NCBI RefSeq assembly: GCF_001730305.1
Contig: NZ_MIJY01000012.1
Span: 186,001-250,000, forward strand
Reading direction: 5' to 3'
DNA length: 64,000 nucleotides
Source of the DNA: Enterococcus termitis
GTDB lineage: Bacteria; Bacillota; Bacilli; Lactobacillales; Enterococcaceae
Shown here: piece after piece, positions 36,463-44,446 of the stretch
Numbering within the stretch: position 1 is the stretch's first letter
How the letters are laid out: the number at the start of each line of letters is the position of its first letter
Translations under genes and position numbers: made by a program
The notes under the pieces: model-generated
Told to the model about the DNA's origin: nothing
Database searches by the model: none
What the model saw: the letters and a program-made list of their open reading frames with translations, nothing else

Positions 36463-36861
36463 ATGAGCGAATTTGAGAGGATTGTTAAAGAACTAGATTG
36501 CTTTTTGGATGAATACGATATTCAAAACCATCAGATTCTCAACACTTTTTATTTTGAGTTGAAAAATGAACTGTATGAATTATTTAATGAATACAAAAGA
36601 AAAGAGTTATTGCCTTTAGTTACTTGTATGCTACAACTGGAATCAAAAATTCAATTGTTGAGCTTTTACTTAAGAACGATGGATCAATTAAAGCTTGCTG
36701 AAACAGAAATAGTTAGACTAATTAAAAGCGAGTATCAGCTCTATATCTTTGATTCTATGTTGTGTAAAGAAAATATTGAAAAGCCGTCAATGTTATTTAA
36801 ACAGGTTCAGAAAACTTCGAAAAATAAAAACGGACATTGTTCTGTCCTATGTTTTAGGTGA
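36463..36861 (+). CDS. Small helical protein of unknown function
   Basis: 132 residues, soluble and strongly helical (FYFELKNELYELFNEYKRKE), with no recognised family. It has an AAGGAGAG ribosome site 44 bases after the regulator gene and is probably co-transcribed with it. Two cysteines lie near the C-terminus. It could modulate the Mga-like regulator, but nothing in the sequence proves it. Confidence 0.55.
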   Translation: MSEFERIVKELDCFLDEYDIQNHQILNTFYFELKNELYELFNEYKRKELLPLVTCMLQLESKIQLLSFYLRTMDQLKLAETEIVRLIKSEYQLYIFDSMLCKENIEKPSMLFKQVQKTSKNKNGHCSVLCFR

Positions 36862-37620
36862 TGCTATATTTTTGATTGGTATTTAATTAAGCTCAGTAGA
36901 AACAATTTATCTATTATTAAATTATCTGATGAGAGTTTACAAAAATATCGCTGGATCAAAAATCGTTACAGATCTAGACTTGCTCATAAAAGTTTACCTT
37001 TTTGGAGTCACTACATGAAAAGTGGCTCTTTTATTACGCTTTTATGATTTAAACAGAGCTTATTTTCCTTCATTATCGCTTTATTCGATGCCCTTCCATC
37101 GGTTTCCCTCCATTCATGATACAATTACTAATTCTCTTTAAGAAGCTCTTCCAAATCATTCTCCTTGTATAATACCTCAATCGTTAGCCTAAATTATAGC
37201 AGATATCATTCATGTAACAATCATGTCCCCAACAATTTTTCCCATTCATTTTGACTTGCTTAGCAGCGGATATATACAAAAATATCATCTCTGTATTTTT
37301 TCACTCGGCAAGATAAACTATTTGTCTTTAGTATTATTCATAGTTCCTCCTCATATGTAAAAAGTACTGAAAAAGAAAACAGGTATCACATGCACGATCA
37401 TTAACAGAAATTTCTATAGCGGCTAGTTTTAATACTCAAACATATTTTATCAAAGTATTCACACCCGCACACAAAAAAAGTGCATCAAAACTAACTCCCA
37501 GCTTTGACGCACTTTATCTATTTCCCATTATGTTGTGAAAAATTCTATATAATCTCTTTTACATTGTAATTACATGCTGTCGTAAAAGCTTATTGTCAAA
37601 AACTCATTTACAACAAAGTA
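36862..37620. other. Long intergenic region
   Basis: About 760 bases without a convincing gene. A hairpin, GAGTCACTACATGAAAAGTG then GCTCTTTT near 36996, can terminate the regulator transcript. On the minus strand GGAGGAACT precedes a seven-codon frame MNNTKDK (37318-37341), probably a remnant. The remainder is AT-rich with short frames only. Confidence 0.45.
37473..37515 (-). terminator. Terminator downstream of the DapE-like gene
   Basis: On the minus strand AAAGTGCGTCAAA pairs with TTTTGATGCACTTT and is followed by a run of T. It lies about 105 bases past the stop codon. Confidence 0.7.
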
Positions 37621-38766
37621 TTATCTCAAGTAAGTCACTGCCATATCTTTATAAATATCGATCATTTCCAAATAGTTATCAACATCTACATATTCATCTA
37701 CTTGGTGAGGTGTTTCATTACCTGGACCAAAAATAATTACAGGGAAATCTTGTTTGCCCTTCGTGAATTCTGCTGCATCTGTTGTACCGGAGATACCAAC
37801 CATTGGAATCTCTTTACCCACATGTGCTTTTGCCACTTGTTGGGCGATTTTTGCAATATCCGAATCTTTTTTACTTTTGACTGAAATTTTATTGGCCTCA
37901 ATAGTTAATGTTAACTGATATGTTTCTTTTTGATTCAATTCATCGATTAAGTCATTCATTTTTTTGACGACTAGATCATTATCATAGCCAGGAATTGTTC
38001 TGATATTTCCTTGAAGACTTGCTTCACTAGGAATACTGTTGATCTGCTCCCCGCCAGAAATCATGGTTACATTATAAATAAAATCACCTAACACTTCGTC
38101 TGTGTGGGTTTCACTGCGGAATAATTGATTGGCTCTTGTATAAAAATCATTCAAGTGATCAATGGCATTTACACCAAGTTGCGGCATTGAACTATGAGCA
38201 TTTTTTCCAACAGAAGCCACTTTAAAATTGATCGATCCTTTATGAGCGTAAACGATGCCTGCGTAGCCAGAAGGTTCACCAATCACCATTGATGTCACGT
38301 CATCCACATAGCCTTCTTTTGTCAATTGCTCTGCGCCAAGCTCGCCAACTTCTTCACCGACTGTTGCCAATAAACGTAAACGTCCATTAAAATCCGCTTT
38401 TTCTTCTTTTAATTCAATCATGGCGATTGCCATAGCCGCTAAACCACTCTTCATATCACACGTGCCGCGGCCGTACATTTTGCCGTCACGAATTTCAGGC
38501 TTAAAGGGATCAGAGGTCCAATCAGCCGCATTTCCTGCTGATACAACATCCATATGTCCAGAAAAAGCTAAAACTTTGTCATTATTTTTATTACCGATTT
38601 CAACAATCAAGTTATCCCGATCTTTTTCATATTCTAAAAAAGAAGAATCGATTCCGTGTTTTTTAAAGAGTTCACTCAAATATTTTGCAACTTCCTTTTC
38701 ATTGCCATTGACCGATTTGATTGCGACAAGATCGTTTAAAATTTGAATTTTTTCTTGTTTTTCCAT
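37621..38766 (-). CDS. M20 family deacylase, DapE/ArgE-like
   Basis: Zinc hydrolase of 381 residues with all M20 metal-site motifs: FSGHMDVVSAG, RGTCDMKSGLAAM, TVGEEVGELGAEQ, IGEPSGYAG and GPGNETPHQVDEYV. It resembles the ArgE/DapE deacylases found next to purR in enterococci; it may cleave N-succinyl-diaminopimelate or an N-acetylated amino acid. An AAGAAGG-type site precedes the ATG. It is only distantly similar to the M20 protein at 3345-4481. Confidence 0.88.
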   Translation of the reverse strand: MEKQEKIQILNDLVAIKSVNGNEKEVAKYLSELFKKHGIDSSFLEYEKDRDNLIVEIGNKNNDKVLAFSGHMDVVSAGNAADWTSDPFKPEIRDGKMYGRGTCDMKSGLAAMAIAMIELKEEKADFNGRLRLLATVGEEVGELGAEQLTKEGYVDDVTSMVIGEPSGYAGIVYAHKGSINFKVASVGKNAHSSMPQLGVNAIDHLNDFYTRANQLFRSETHTDEVLGDFIYNVTMISGGEQINSIPSEASLQGNIRTIPGYDNDLVVKKMNDLIDELNQKETYQLTLTIEANKISVKSKKDSDIAKIAQQVAKAHVGKEIPMVGISGTTDAAEFTKGKQDFPVIIFGPGNETPHQVDEYVDVDNYLEMIDIYKDMAVTYLR

Positions 38767-38883
38767 TATATATGCCTTCTTTCATATGATACATCCAAGA
38801 TTCTTCATTATTATGTGTGGAAAAAGGTTGGATATTGTTCCTTACCTCTTAATTGTACACCTATTTTTATTTTTCGTTAAATA

Positions 38884-38926
38884 AAAAAAGCCTTACCAAG
38901 TATTTTATACTTAGTAAAACTTCGAA
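38884..38926 (-). terminator. Terminator of purR
   Basis: On the minus strand TTACTAAGTAT and ATACTTGGTAA pair around AAA, followed by GGC and seven T, just after the purR stop. Confidence 0.75.
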
Positions 38927-38929
38927 CGT

Positions 38930-39763
38930 TTATTTTTCCTCGTCAAAATAATTTCCCGGTACGACATTGATTGTTTTGGTTTGTGTATCTACGTCTTTTA
39001 CATAAAGCAAGGAAGTATAGTCTTCGATCGCACGCTGACCATTAAATTTAGATTCTGCAAAAACAGTGATTCCCACTAGTTCTGCTTCAAATTCTTCGAT
39101 CAGACTCTTCATTCCGTTGACTGTTCCGCCGCCTTTCATGAAATCATCTACAACTAAAACTCTAGAACCGCGTTTTAAACTGCGTTTTGATAATTCCATT
39201 TTTTCGATTCGCTCAGACGAACCAGATACATAATTCACACTAACCGTTGAGCCTTCGGTGATTTTTGAATCACGGCGCACAATTACAAAAGGTACGTTCA
39301 AATAATAAGAAACAGCTTGAGCGATCGGAACGCCTTTTGTTGCCACGGTCATTACCGCGTCAACTTGTTCACCCAAGTATTTAGAAGCAATAATTCGCCC
39401 AACTTGACGCAATAATTCTGGTTGTCCCAGTAAATCAGAAAGATACACATAGCCTCCTGGAAGCAAACGATCCTGCTCTGATAAGCGGTCACATAAAGCT
39501 AAAACTAATTCCTTCGATTCTTCATATGGTATTTCAGGGATAAAACGGACGCCGCCAGCAGCTCCCGGAATTGTTTCGAGAATCCCCGTCCCACGTTCTT
39601 TAAATGTTTTTTTGATGATCGCTAAATCTTCACTGATCGATGATTTCGCCGACTTATACCGTTGAGCAAAATGGGTTAAGGAAACCAATGTATGAGGATG
39701 CTCCAACAAATACTGTGTCATATCGATCAAACGCTCACTTCTCCGAATTTTCAAATTCGTCAC
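38930..39763 (-). CDS. purR: Pur operon repressor
   Basis: PRPP-responsive repressor of purine genes, 277 residues. The N-terminal winged helix (RRSERLIDMTQYLLEHPHTL) is followed by a phosphoribosyltransferase-like domain with the PRPP loop VLVVDDFMKGGGTVNGM and VATKGVPIAQAVSYYL. It binds pairs of PurBoxes when PRPP is low. Two PurBox-like sites lie about 115-155 bases upstream of its own gene. Confidence 0.95.
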   Translation of the reverse strand: MTNLKIRRSERLIDMTQYLLEHPHTLVSLTHFAQRYKSAKSSISEDLAIIKKTFKERGTGILETIPGAAGGVRFIPEIPYEESKELVLALCDRLSEQDRLLPGGYVYLSDLLGQPELLRQVGRIIASKYLGEQVDAVMTVATKGVPIAQAVSYYLNVPFVIVRRDSKITEGSTVSVNYVSGSSERIEKMELSKRSLKRGSRVLVVDDFMKGGGTVNGMKSLIEEFEAELVGITVFAESKFNGQRAIEDYTSLLYVKDVDTQTKTINVVPGNYFDEEK

Positions 39764-39876
39764 TCCTTTTTCTTTTTATAGATCTATTCGTTCTTCTCTT
39801 TGAGTAAGTATACCTTCAAAGATAAATAGTATGTCCTTTCAATCTATCGTTCCCTATTATAAGTGGTTTGATAAAA

Positions 39877-39920
39877 AAATTCGAGCATTTTTTGAAAAAA
39901 ATGGAAAATAGTTCGCAATT
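39877..39920. promoter_or_regulatory. Pair of PurBox-like sites upstream of purR
   Basis: AAATTCGAGCATT at 39877-39889 and, on the opposite strand, AATTGCGAACTAT at 39908-39920, separated by 18 bases. The second differs from the known PurBox consensus AWWWCCGAACWWT at one position, the first at two. The inverted arrangement suits PurR autoregulation. Confidence 0.5.
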
Positions 39921-39934
39921 TAGAAAACAAAAAA

Positions 39935-39979
39935 GAAAATAGAAGAAAAAACTTTCGCTTTTGCTTCTATTTTCTATGA
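39935..39979 (-). terminator. Terminator of znuB
   Basis: AGAAAATAGAAG pairs with CTTCTATTTTCT around a loop containing CTTTCG, just past the znuB stop and upstream of purR. It makes znuB transcription end before purR. Confidence 0.7.
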
Positions 39980-39991
39980 AAAACTATGTGT

Positions 39992-40828
39992 TTATCCTTG
40001 ACCCATTTTCTTATTTCGCTGCATCGTTACAATGACTTTTTTGAATACACTGACCAGAATAAACAAACCAATAAATATCAACGTAATGCTGGCACTTGGC
40101 GGAGTTTCTAAATAATAGGAACCCGTCAATCCTGTTAGCATGCCAATCAAGCCCATGATCACACTGATAATAATCACTGTATTGAATCCTTTACCAATCC
40201 GCATCCCAATCGCTGCAGGCAGAACCATAATCGCAGAAATCAGTAATGCACCTGCGATCGGGATCATCACAGCTATTGCGATCCCGGTAATCACATTGAA
40301 CAGCATAGACATCCAGTGAATCGGCAATCCATCTACATGTGCAGTATCTTCATCAAACGTCAATACATACATCGGACGTTTGAATAAGCAAAACAATACC
40401 ACTAGAATTACAAACATCACAGCGAGAATCACTACTTGCTGCCAAGTGATCGTTACAATCGAGCCAAACAGATAGGATTGAATACTGGCTGCTGAGTTAC
40501 CACCGCTCATATTCATCAAGACTAAAGCTAGTGCTAATCCGCCTGACATCAAAATCGCAATCGAAATTTCCGAGTACGTACTATAGACCATACGCAGGTA
40601 TTCTAAAATAATTGCGGCAATGATTACAACGACAAGCGTCATGATATCTGGATTCCAATTCAAGAAAAAGCCTAACGCAACACCTGCTAGTGAAACATGT
40701 GATAGCGTGTCCGCCATCAGTGATTGTCTTCTAATCACAAGAAACACACCAAGCATTGGAGCAATCACGGAAATAAATGTTGCTGCTAAAAAGGCTTTTC
40801 TCATGAACTCATATGAAAGCATCTCCAA
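39992..40828 (-). CDS. znuB: Zinc ABC transporter permease (ZnuB/AdcB type)
   Basis: Integral membrane permease of 278 residues with about eight hydrophobic helices (ABC-3 family). Typical runs are FLVIRRQSLMADTLSHVSLA, ILMSGGLALALVLMNMSGGN and PIAGALLISAIMVLPAAIG. It should move zinc or manganese with an ATPase and a binding lipoprotein, neither of which is in this window; the usual ATPase neighbour upstream is replaced by the ICE. The start is TTG at 40828 after AAGGAG. A Zur-like box and promoter lie upstream. Confidence 0.9.
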   Translation of the reverse strand: MEMLSYEFMRKAFLAATFISVIAPMLGVFLVIRRQSLMADTLSHVSLAGVALGFFLNWNPDIMTLVVVIIAAIILEYLRMVYSTYSEISIAILMSGGLALALVLMNMSGGNSAASIQSYLFGSIVTITWQQVVILAVMFVILVVLFCLFKRPMYVLTFDEDTAHVDGLPIHWMSMLFNVITGIAIAVMIPIAGALLISAIMVLPAAIGMRIGKGFNTVIIISVIMGLIGMLTGLTGSYYLETPPSASITLIFIGLFILVSVFKKVIVTMQRNKKMGQG

Positions 40829-40874
40829 ATTTGTTCAACTCCTTATTCTATAAGACTTTCTAAGCCTTTTATTT

Positions 40875-40898
40875 TTCGTGAGAACATTCGTGAGAACA
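40875..40898. repeat. Tandem 12-base direct repeat
   Basis: TTCGTGAGAACA occurs twice in tandem at 40875-40886 and 40887-40898, within the znuB leader between the Zur-like box and the znuB ribosome site. The origin is unclear; integrase arm-type sites or simple slippage are both possible. Confidence 0.6.
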
Positions 40899-40934
40899 AT
40901 AACTCACAGTTTACTTCTTTACGATTAAACTTTA

Positions 40935-40998
40935 TAAATCGTAATCGTTACACTTATGACGCAAGATATACTTTAGCAGAATAAAAAATACTAGTCAA
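40935..40998 (-). promoter_or_regulatory. Zinc-regulated promoter with Zur box before znuB
   Basis: On the minus strand TTGACT (40993-40998), 17 bases and TAAAGT (40970-40975) form a promoter. TAAATCGTAATCGTTACACT and three more bases at 40935-40957 match the firmicute Zur box TAAATCGTAATNATTACGATTTA well in the first half and loosely in the second. The -35 hexamer lies only 14 bases from the integrase stop codon, so the element boundary must be very near it. Confidence 0.65.
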
Positions 40999-41011
40999 GG
41001 ATAAATTAACA

Positions 41012-42181
41012 CTAATTTACTTGATCTAGTTTTTTCACAAGTTCTATATCTTGATTCGGGTATAAATGAGAGTATGTTCCCAAAGTCATTTCTATATTAG
41101 CATGCCCTAATCTCTCTTGTATCATCTTAGGATTCTCACCTAGATAAACCAATAAACTAGCGTGAGAATGTCTAAGATCATGCACACTAATATAGGGAAG
41201 TTCTAGTTTTTTTTGTAATGTCCTAAACTTTTTCCAAATCCAGCCTTGATCCAAAAATGTACCATCATGACTAAATACCAACTCAATACCGCCAACTTTT
41301 GATTGGTAATCTTTCCATACCCCAAGTAGTTTCAACGTTTTACTATCTACATACAACTCTCTCTCACTACTCTTTGTTTTTGGAGTTGACATGTATTGTT
41401 CATTTTTATGTTTAGCTACATTTCCCAATGTGTATTCAACTTTTAGCTTTCCATTTTCTAAGTCCATATTTTCCCAAAGCAATGTAGCACTTTCTCCAAA
41501 CCTTAAACCTGTAAAAAATAAAAATCTAAAATATAAGTAGTGAAAAAAATCATAGTATTCAGCATAAGACAAATTCTTCTTTTCCATAACTTTAGTTTCA
41601 AGTTTTGGTGTAAATATTTTTCTTTCGAAATCTTTAAAATCACTAACTGTCCAGAACTTAATTTTTTTAGGGTTGATTCTAACTCTTCCAACTTCTCGAA
41701 AAGGATTTTCTTGCACTAAATCAAAAACTTTTGCCCGATCCCAAATCATGCCACCTAATGAAAACAGAAGATTTATATAGCTACCACTCAAATTTTCAGA
41801 TACTAGCTGACTTTGAAATAATTGAACCTCCAGTTTAGTTACGTCTCGAAGATTCTTATCATTAAATATAGAAAAACGTTCTTTTAAATATGATTCTCTC
41901 CTATTATAGGTATTAGGTTTAACTTGTGATTGATACCACGGCAAAAATACAGTATCGGTGAATTCCTTAAAAGTCATATCCTCCCTCGTTTGCGATTCTA
42001 TATCTTCTTGCTGAAATTCCCACAAAAGCATAAACTCCATATATGCTTTCTTTGCTTCTCGTTCCGTCTTAAACCCCCTCTTAGTTTTTGTTCTCCTTTT
42101 TCCAGTAATAGGATCACTACCTAAACTTGCTTTAAAATACCAACCATTATTATCTTTATAAACATTTGATTTTCTAGCCAT
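41012..42181 (-). CDS. int: Tyrosine-type site-specific integrase
   Basis: Recombinase of 389 residues from the ATG at 42181 (AGAGG nine bases upstream). The N-terminal arm-binding domain (NGWYFKASLGSDPITGKRR) is followed by a SAM-like core-binding domain and the catalytic domain with FTGLRFGESATLLW (Arg), HDLRHSHASLLVYLGE (His-x2-Arg), LGHANIEMTLGTYSHL (His and the nucleophile Tyr). It integrates and excises the element. It is the last gene of the element, next to znuB. Confidence 0.95.
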   Translation of the reverse strand: MARKSNVYKDNNGWYFKASLGSDPITGKRRTKTKRGFKTEREAKKAYMEFMLLWEFQQEDIESQTREDMTFKEFTDTVFLPWYQSQVKPNTYNRRESYLKERFSIFNDKNLRDVTKLEVQLFQSQLVSENLSGSYINLLFSLGGMIWDRAKVFDLVQENPFREVGRVRINPKKIKFWTVSDFKDFERKIFTPKLETKVMEKKNLSYAEYYDFFHYLYFRFLFFTGLRFGESATLLWENMDLENGKLKVEYTLGNVAKHKNEQYMSTPKTKSSERELYVDSKTLKLLGVWKDYQSKVGGIELVFSHDGTFLDQGWIWKKFRTLQKKLELPYISVHDLRHSHASLLVYLGENPKMIQERLGHANIEMTLGTYSHLYPNQDIELVKKLDQVN

Positions 42182-42185
42182 AGAA

Positions 42186-42386
42186 TCAAACCTCTTTTCC
42201 TGTTTCAAACTCAAAACCAAGCATTTCCTCAACAATCCAGCGAGGTACGCGTCCTACTCTAGAACCTAGATAAAAAGAGCATCCTCTTTTAGCCATTTCT
42301 TGTTTTGCTGATTTAATGATTGTTCGAGCTTGATATTCACAGAAGCCTTTAGCTATCAAATCTTGTTTTGTACATGTTTCTATCAT
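42186..42386 (-). CDS. DUF3173 protein, probable excision/integration helper
   Basis: 66 residues from the ATG at 42386, preceded by GGAGGGAG. The sequence (TKQDLIAKGFCEYQARTIIK, then GSRVGRVPRWIVEEMLG) matches DUF3173 proteins encoded directly upstream of ICE integrases in firmicutes, a small DNA-binding fold proposed to serve like an excisionase. Only four bases separate it from the integrase gene. Confidence 0.75.
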   Translation of the reverse strand: MIETCTKQDLIAKGFCEYQARTIIKSAKQEMAKRGCSFYLGSRVGRVPRWIVEEMLGFEFETGKEV

Positions 42387-42404
42387 TATACTCCCTCCAT
42401 ATAA

Positions 42405-42437
42405 TACAAAAAAGGCATCGCAATTAAGCAATACCTT
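42405..42437 (-). terminator. Terminator upstream of the DUF3173-integrase pair
   Basis: On the minus strand AGGTATTGC pairs with GCGATGCCT around TTAATT, followed by TTTTTT. It isolates the integrase pair from genes further upstream. Confidence 0.7.
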
Positions 42438-42444
42438 TCTTTCC

Positions 42445-42954
42445 TTATTCTATAAAATCTCCATCATTAAAATATTCATCATAAAATTCATCTATTTCTG
42501 GGGTTATCTCTAATTCAATCTCTTCAAATGGATCTTGATCAATTTTCGGAGTGAACCACTTGTTATAGTTATGAATTATTATGTGTCTTATATCAGTAAA
42601 ATCTATATATTGATCGTATTGTTCTCCTTCTTTCGTAGTGTTAATAATTATAGTATCTAAATCTGCAAAGCCCCGAAAAGTTCCTATAACGTGATCCCTA
42701 ACCCTTCCTAAATGATCCCTACTGTTTAATTGTATCTCCAGAACTTTATTTTGATTAATAGAAACTTCTAGGCACTTTTCTATGTATAATAAATCTTGTT
42801 GCCGTAATCGTGAAATATCCTTTCTTGCTTCATTTTTGGTTTTATTTATAGCATTAGTTAATTCACCGATTGAAAATGCAGTCATCCATTTTTTCATTTT
42901 CCTATCTTCATACTGCATGAAATAAGTATCCGATAGTTCGTGCTTTTCTGACAT
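42445..42954 (-). CDS. Unknown ICE protein, possibly YolD-like
   Basis: 169 residues from the ATG at 42954 after AAAGGAAGGTG. The central part (RLRQQDLLYIEKCLEVSINQ, then IGTFRGFADLDTIIINTTKE and IDFTDIRHI) has the pattern of YolD-like proteins, which often travel with UmuC-type polymerases, though none is present. The C-terminus is strongly acidic. Assignment tentative; role in the element unknown. Confidence 0.5.
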   Translation of the reverse strand: MSEKHELSDTYFMQYEDRKMKKWMTAFSIGELTNAINKTKNEARKDISRLRQQDLLYIEKCLEVSINQNKVLEIQLNSRDHLGRVRDHVIGTFRGFADLDTIIINTTKEGEQYDQYIDFTDIRHIIIHNYNKWFTPKIDQDPFEEIELEITPEIDEFYDEYFNDGDFIE

Positions 42955-43087
42955 AATAAACACCTTCCTTTAAGATACCACAATTATAAGAACATTAGTT
43001 CCCTTTGTCTAGCATGAGGTATTTTACTAAAAGTAAAGATATACAAAGTCCTACAATACTAATTACTAATATCAACTTTTTGCAATA

Positions 43088-43124
43088 ACCAAAAAAGACT
43101 TTTATTTATTATAAAAGTCTTTTA
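43088..43124 (-). terminator. Terminator of the accessory operon
   Basis: On the minus strand AAAAGACTTTTAT pairs with ATAAAAGTCTTTT and ends in TTTTTT. It closes the accessory genes that run leftward from 46293. Confidence 0.75.
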
Positions 43125-43142
43125 CTCTACTACTACAAACAT

Positions 43143-43388
43143 TCAGTCTCTCCAACTTATTAAAGTCCATCCTTTGTAACTGTAACAAGGATTTTTTCTC
43201 TTTCCAAGTTGTGAAGCTTTTATTTTCACAATTCCATCTGTAACTTGATTAACGGAACTTCCTTCAAACAAATCTAAGTTCTGGGTTACAAAATTTTTTA
43301 AATTAGTAACTTCATAAACCTTTCCACTATTGGAGAAAAAAGTGAGTTGTACTAATTTTTTTAATTTAGAGTACTTTATTAAACTCAT
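43143..43388 (-). CDS. Detached copy of the endonuclease C-terminal domain
   Basis: 81 residues. Residues 21-81 (GKVYEVTNLKNFVTQNLDLF, through KIKASQLGKRK, to SYKGWTLISWRD) are clearly homologous to the last 60 residues of the protein at 44447-45613. The start ATG overlaps the end of the gene before it and has only a weak ribosome site, so this may be a fragment left by a duplication rather than a full gene. Confidence 0.5.
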   Translation of the reverse strand: MSLIKYSKLKKLVQLTFFSNSGKVYEVTNLKNFVTQNLDLFEGSSVNQVTDGIVKIKASQLGKRKNPCYSYKGWTLISWRD

Positions 43389-44388
43389 CCCGTTTTAATT
43401 CGTCGATAGGTGTTGTTGCCCATTCGTCGACTATGGACACGTAAGTTGAAATGCAAAGCAGCCCATGTTCTTCTGTTATTTCATATATTTCTCCTGGTTT
43501 ATATCCAAAACTCTGCTTGCCAACATAGATAAGTTTATCGCCTTCTTTTACCTCGCTTACGTCCCAAAAAGCTGGATCAGTAATCAATGTATCTCCTGTT
43601 ATTTGCTGCATATGCCAACCTATAGAGTCTAAGTGCGAAGTCCGCCCTTCAACAAACTCAATGTCATCATCCTCAAGAGAGTTTAAATCTATTTCTATGT
43701 CAAAATAGTTTTCAAACTCATAATCTGTACCTATATAATATACTTTCTTTTCTGGATCTTCCGCATATAACAGAGGATTATCATACTCATCTATATCAAA
43801 ATAAAGTATTTCAAATCCTTTTTTTTCTTTAATTGTTTTATTAATTGTTACTTTGATTGTTTTATTAGTAATCAATCGTTGAGCGATTTGATCAGAATCT
43901 AAATCGTTGTCTGTTGCTGAGTTGTAATCTTCAATGCTGTATGCTTTAAATCTTGCGCACTCTGACACTAAAAATGGCGGGAGTACACCTACAACATTTT
44001 TATTTTTAACATCACTAACACTTGCATTACCTGTAATAACGGCATTAACATTAGTGTAAATACTTTGTAAAACATCAATAGTCGCTTGGTGTTGAGTGAC
44101 GATAACAACAGGATCGTCGCTTTGTATTTCCTCAACCTCCTGCACATCAACGGTGTTTAAATCTAAGTCAGCATCTAAAACATCCTTAGTCGTGTAAAAT
44201 TTAGAAAAACGAGGGATAACAGGAGCATAGTATTGCTTAATACCTTTATCAAGCATTTGTGCTGCTGGTAAGGTAGAGACAAATATAGTAGCCTTGTTTT
44301 CTTCAACATCTGGTGTTAATCCAGCAAAAGCCGGAAACCCTAATACTTTTACGTTGTCCTGGTTTAATAAAGTGTTTAGTTTATTCAT
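43366..44388 (-). CDS. Protein with Csx16 (VVA1548)-like segment
   Basis: 340 residues from the ATG at 44388 after AAAAGG. Residues about 93-168 read VVIVTQHQATIDVLQSIY, then VVGVLPPFLVSECARF, closely following the pattern of the CRISPR-associated VVA1548/Csx16 family (VTRHxxxxEW...VxGTLPxxLAAEVC), whose members are ring nucleases for cyclic oligoadenylate. Before it is a possible second alpha/beta segment (ATIFVSTLPAAQMLDKGIKQ). After it come about 170 acidic residues of no known family. No Cas genes are in the window. Assignment rests on remembered family patterns and needs a profile check. Confidence 0.5.
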   Translation of the reverse strand: MNKLNTLLNQDNVKVLGFPAFAGLTPDVEENKATIFVSTLPAAQMLDKGIKQYYAPVIPRFSKFYTTKDVLDADLDLNTVDVQEVEEIQSDDPVVIVTQHQATIDVLQSIYTNVNAVITGNASVSDVKNKNVVGVLPPFLVSECARFKAYSIEDYNSATDNDLDSDQIAQRLITNKTIKVTINKTIKEKKGFEILYFDIDEYDNPLLYAEDPEKKVYYIGTDYEFENYFDIEIDLNSLEDDDIEFVEGRTSHLDSIGWHMQQITGDTLITDPAFWDVSEVKEGDKLIYVGKQSFGYKPGEIYEITEEHGLLCISTYVSIVDEWATTPIDELKRDEFNKVL

Positions 44389-44446
44389 TACTATCATCCT
44401 TTTCAATTATTTCGTTTATAAATCTCATTTTATCTTATCCTAGCTT

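Noticed and set aside
42445-42954. A replication initiator for the element
   Set aside because: No helix-turn-helix or Rep motif is seen; the pattern fits YolD-like proteins better.
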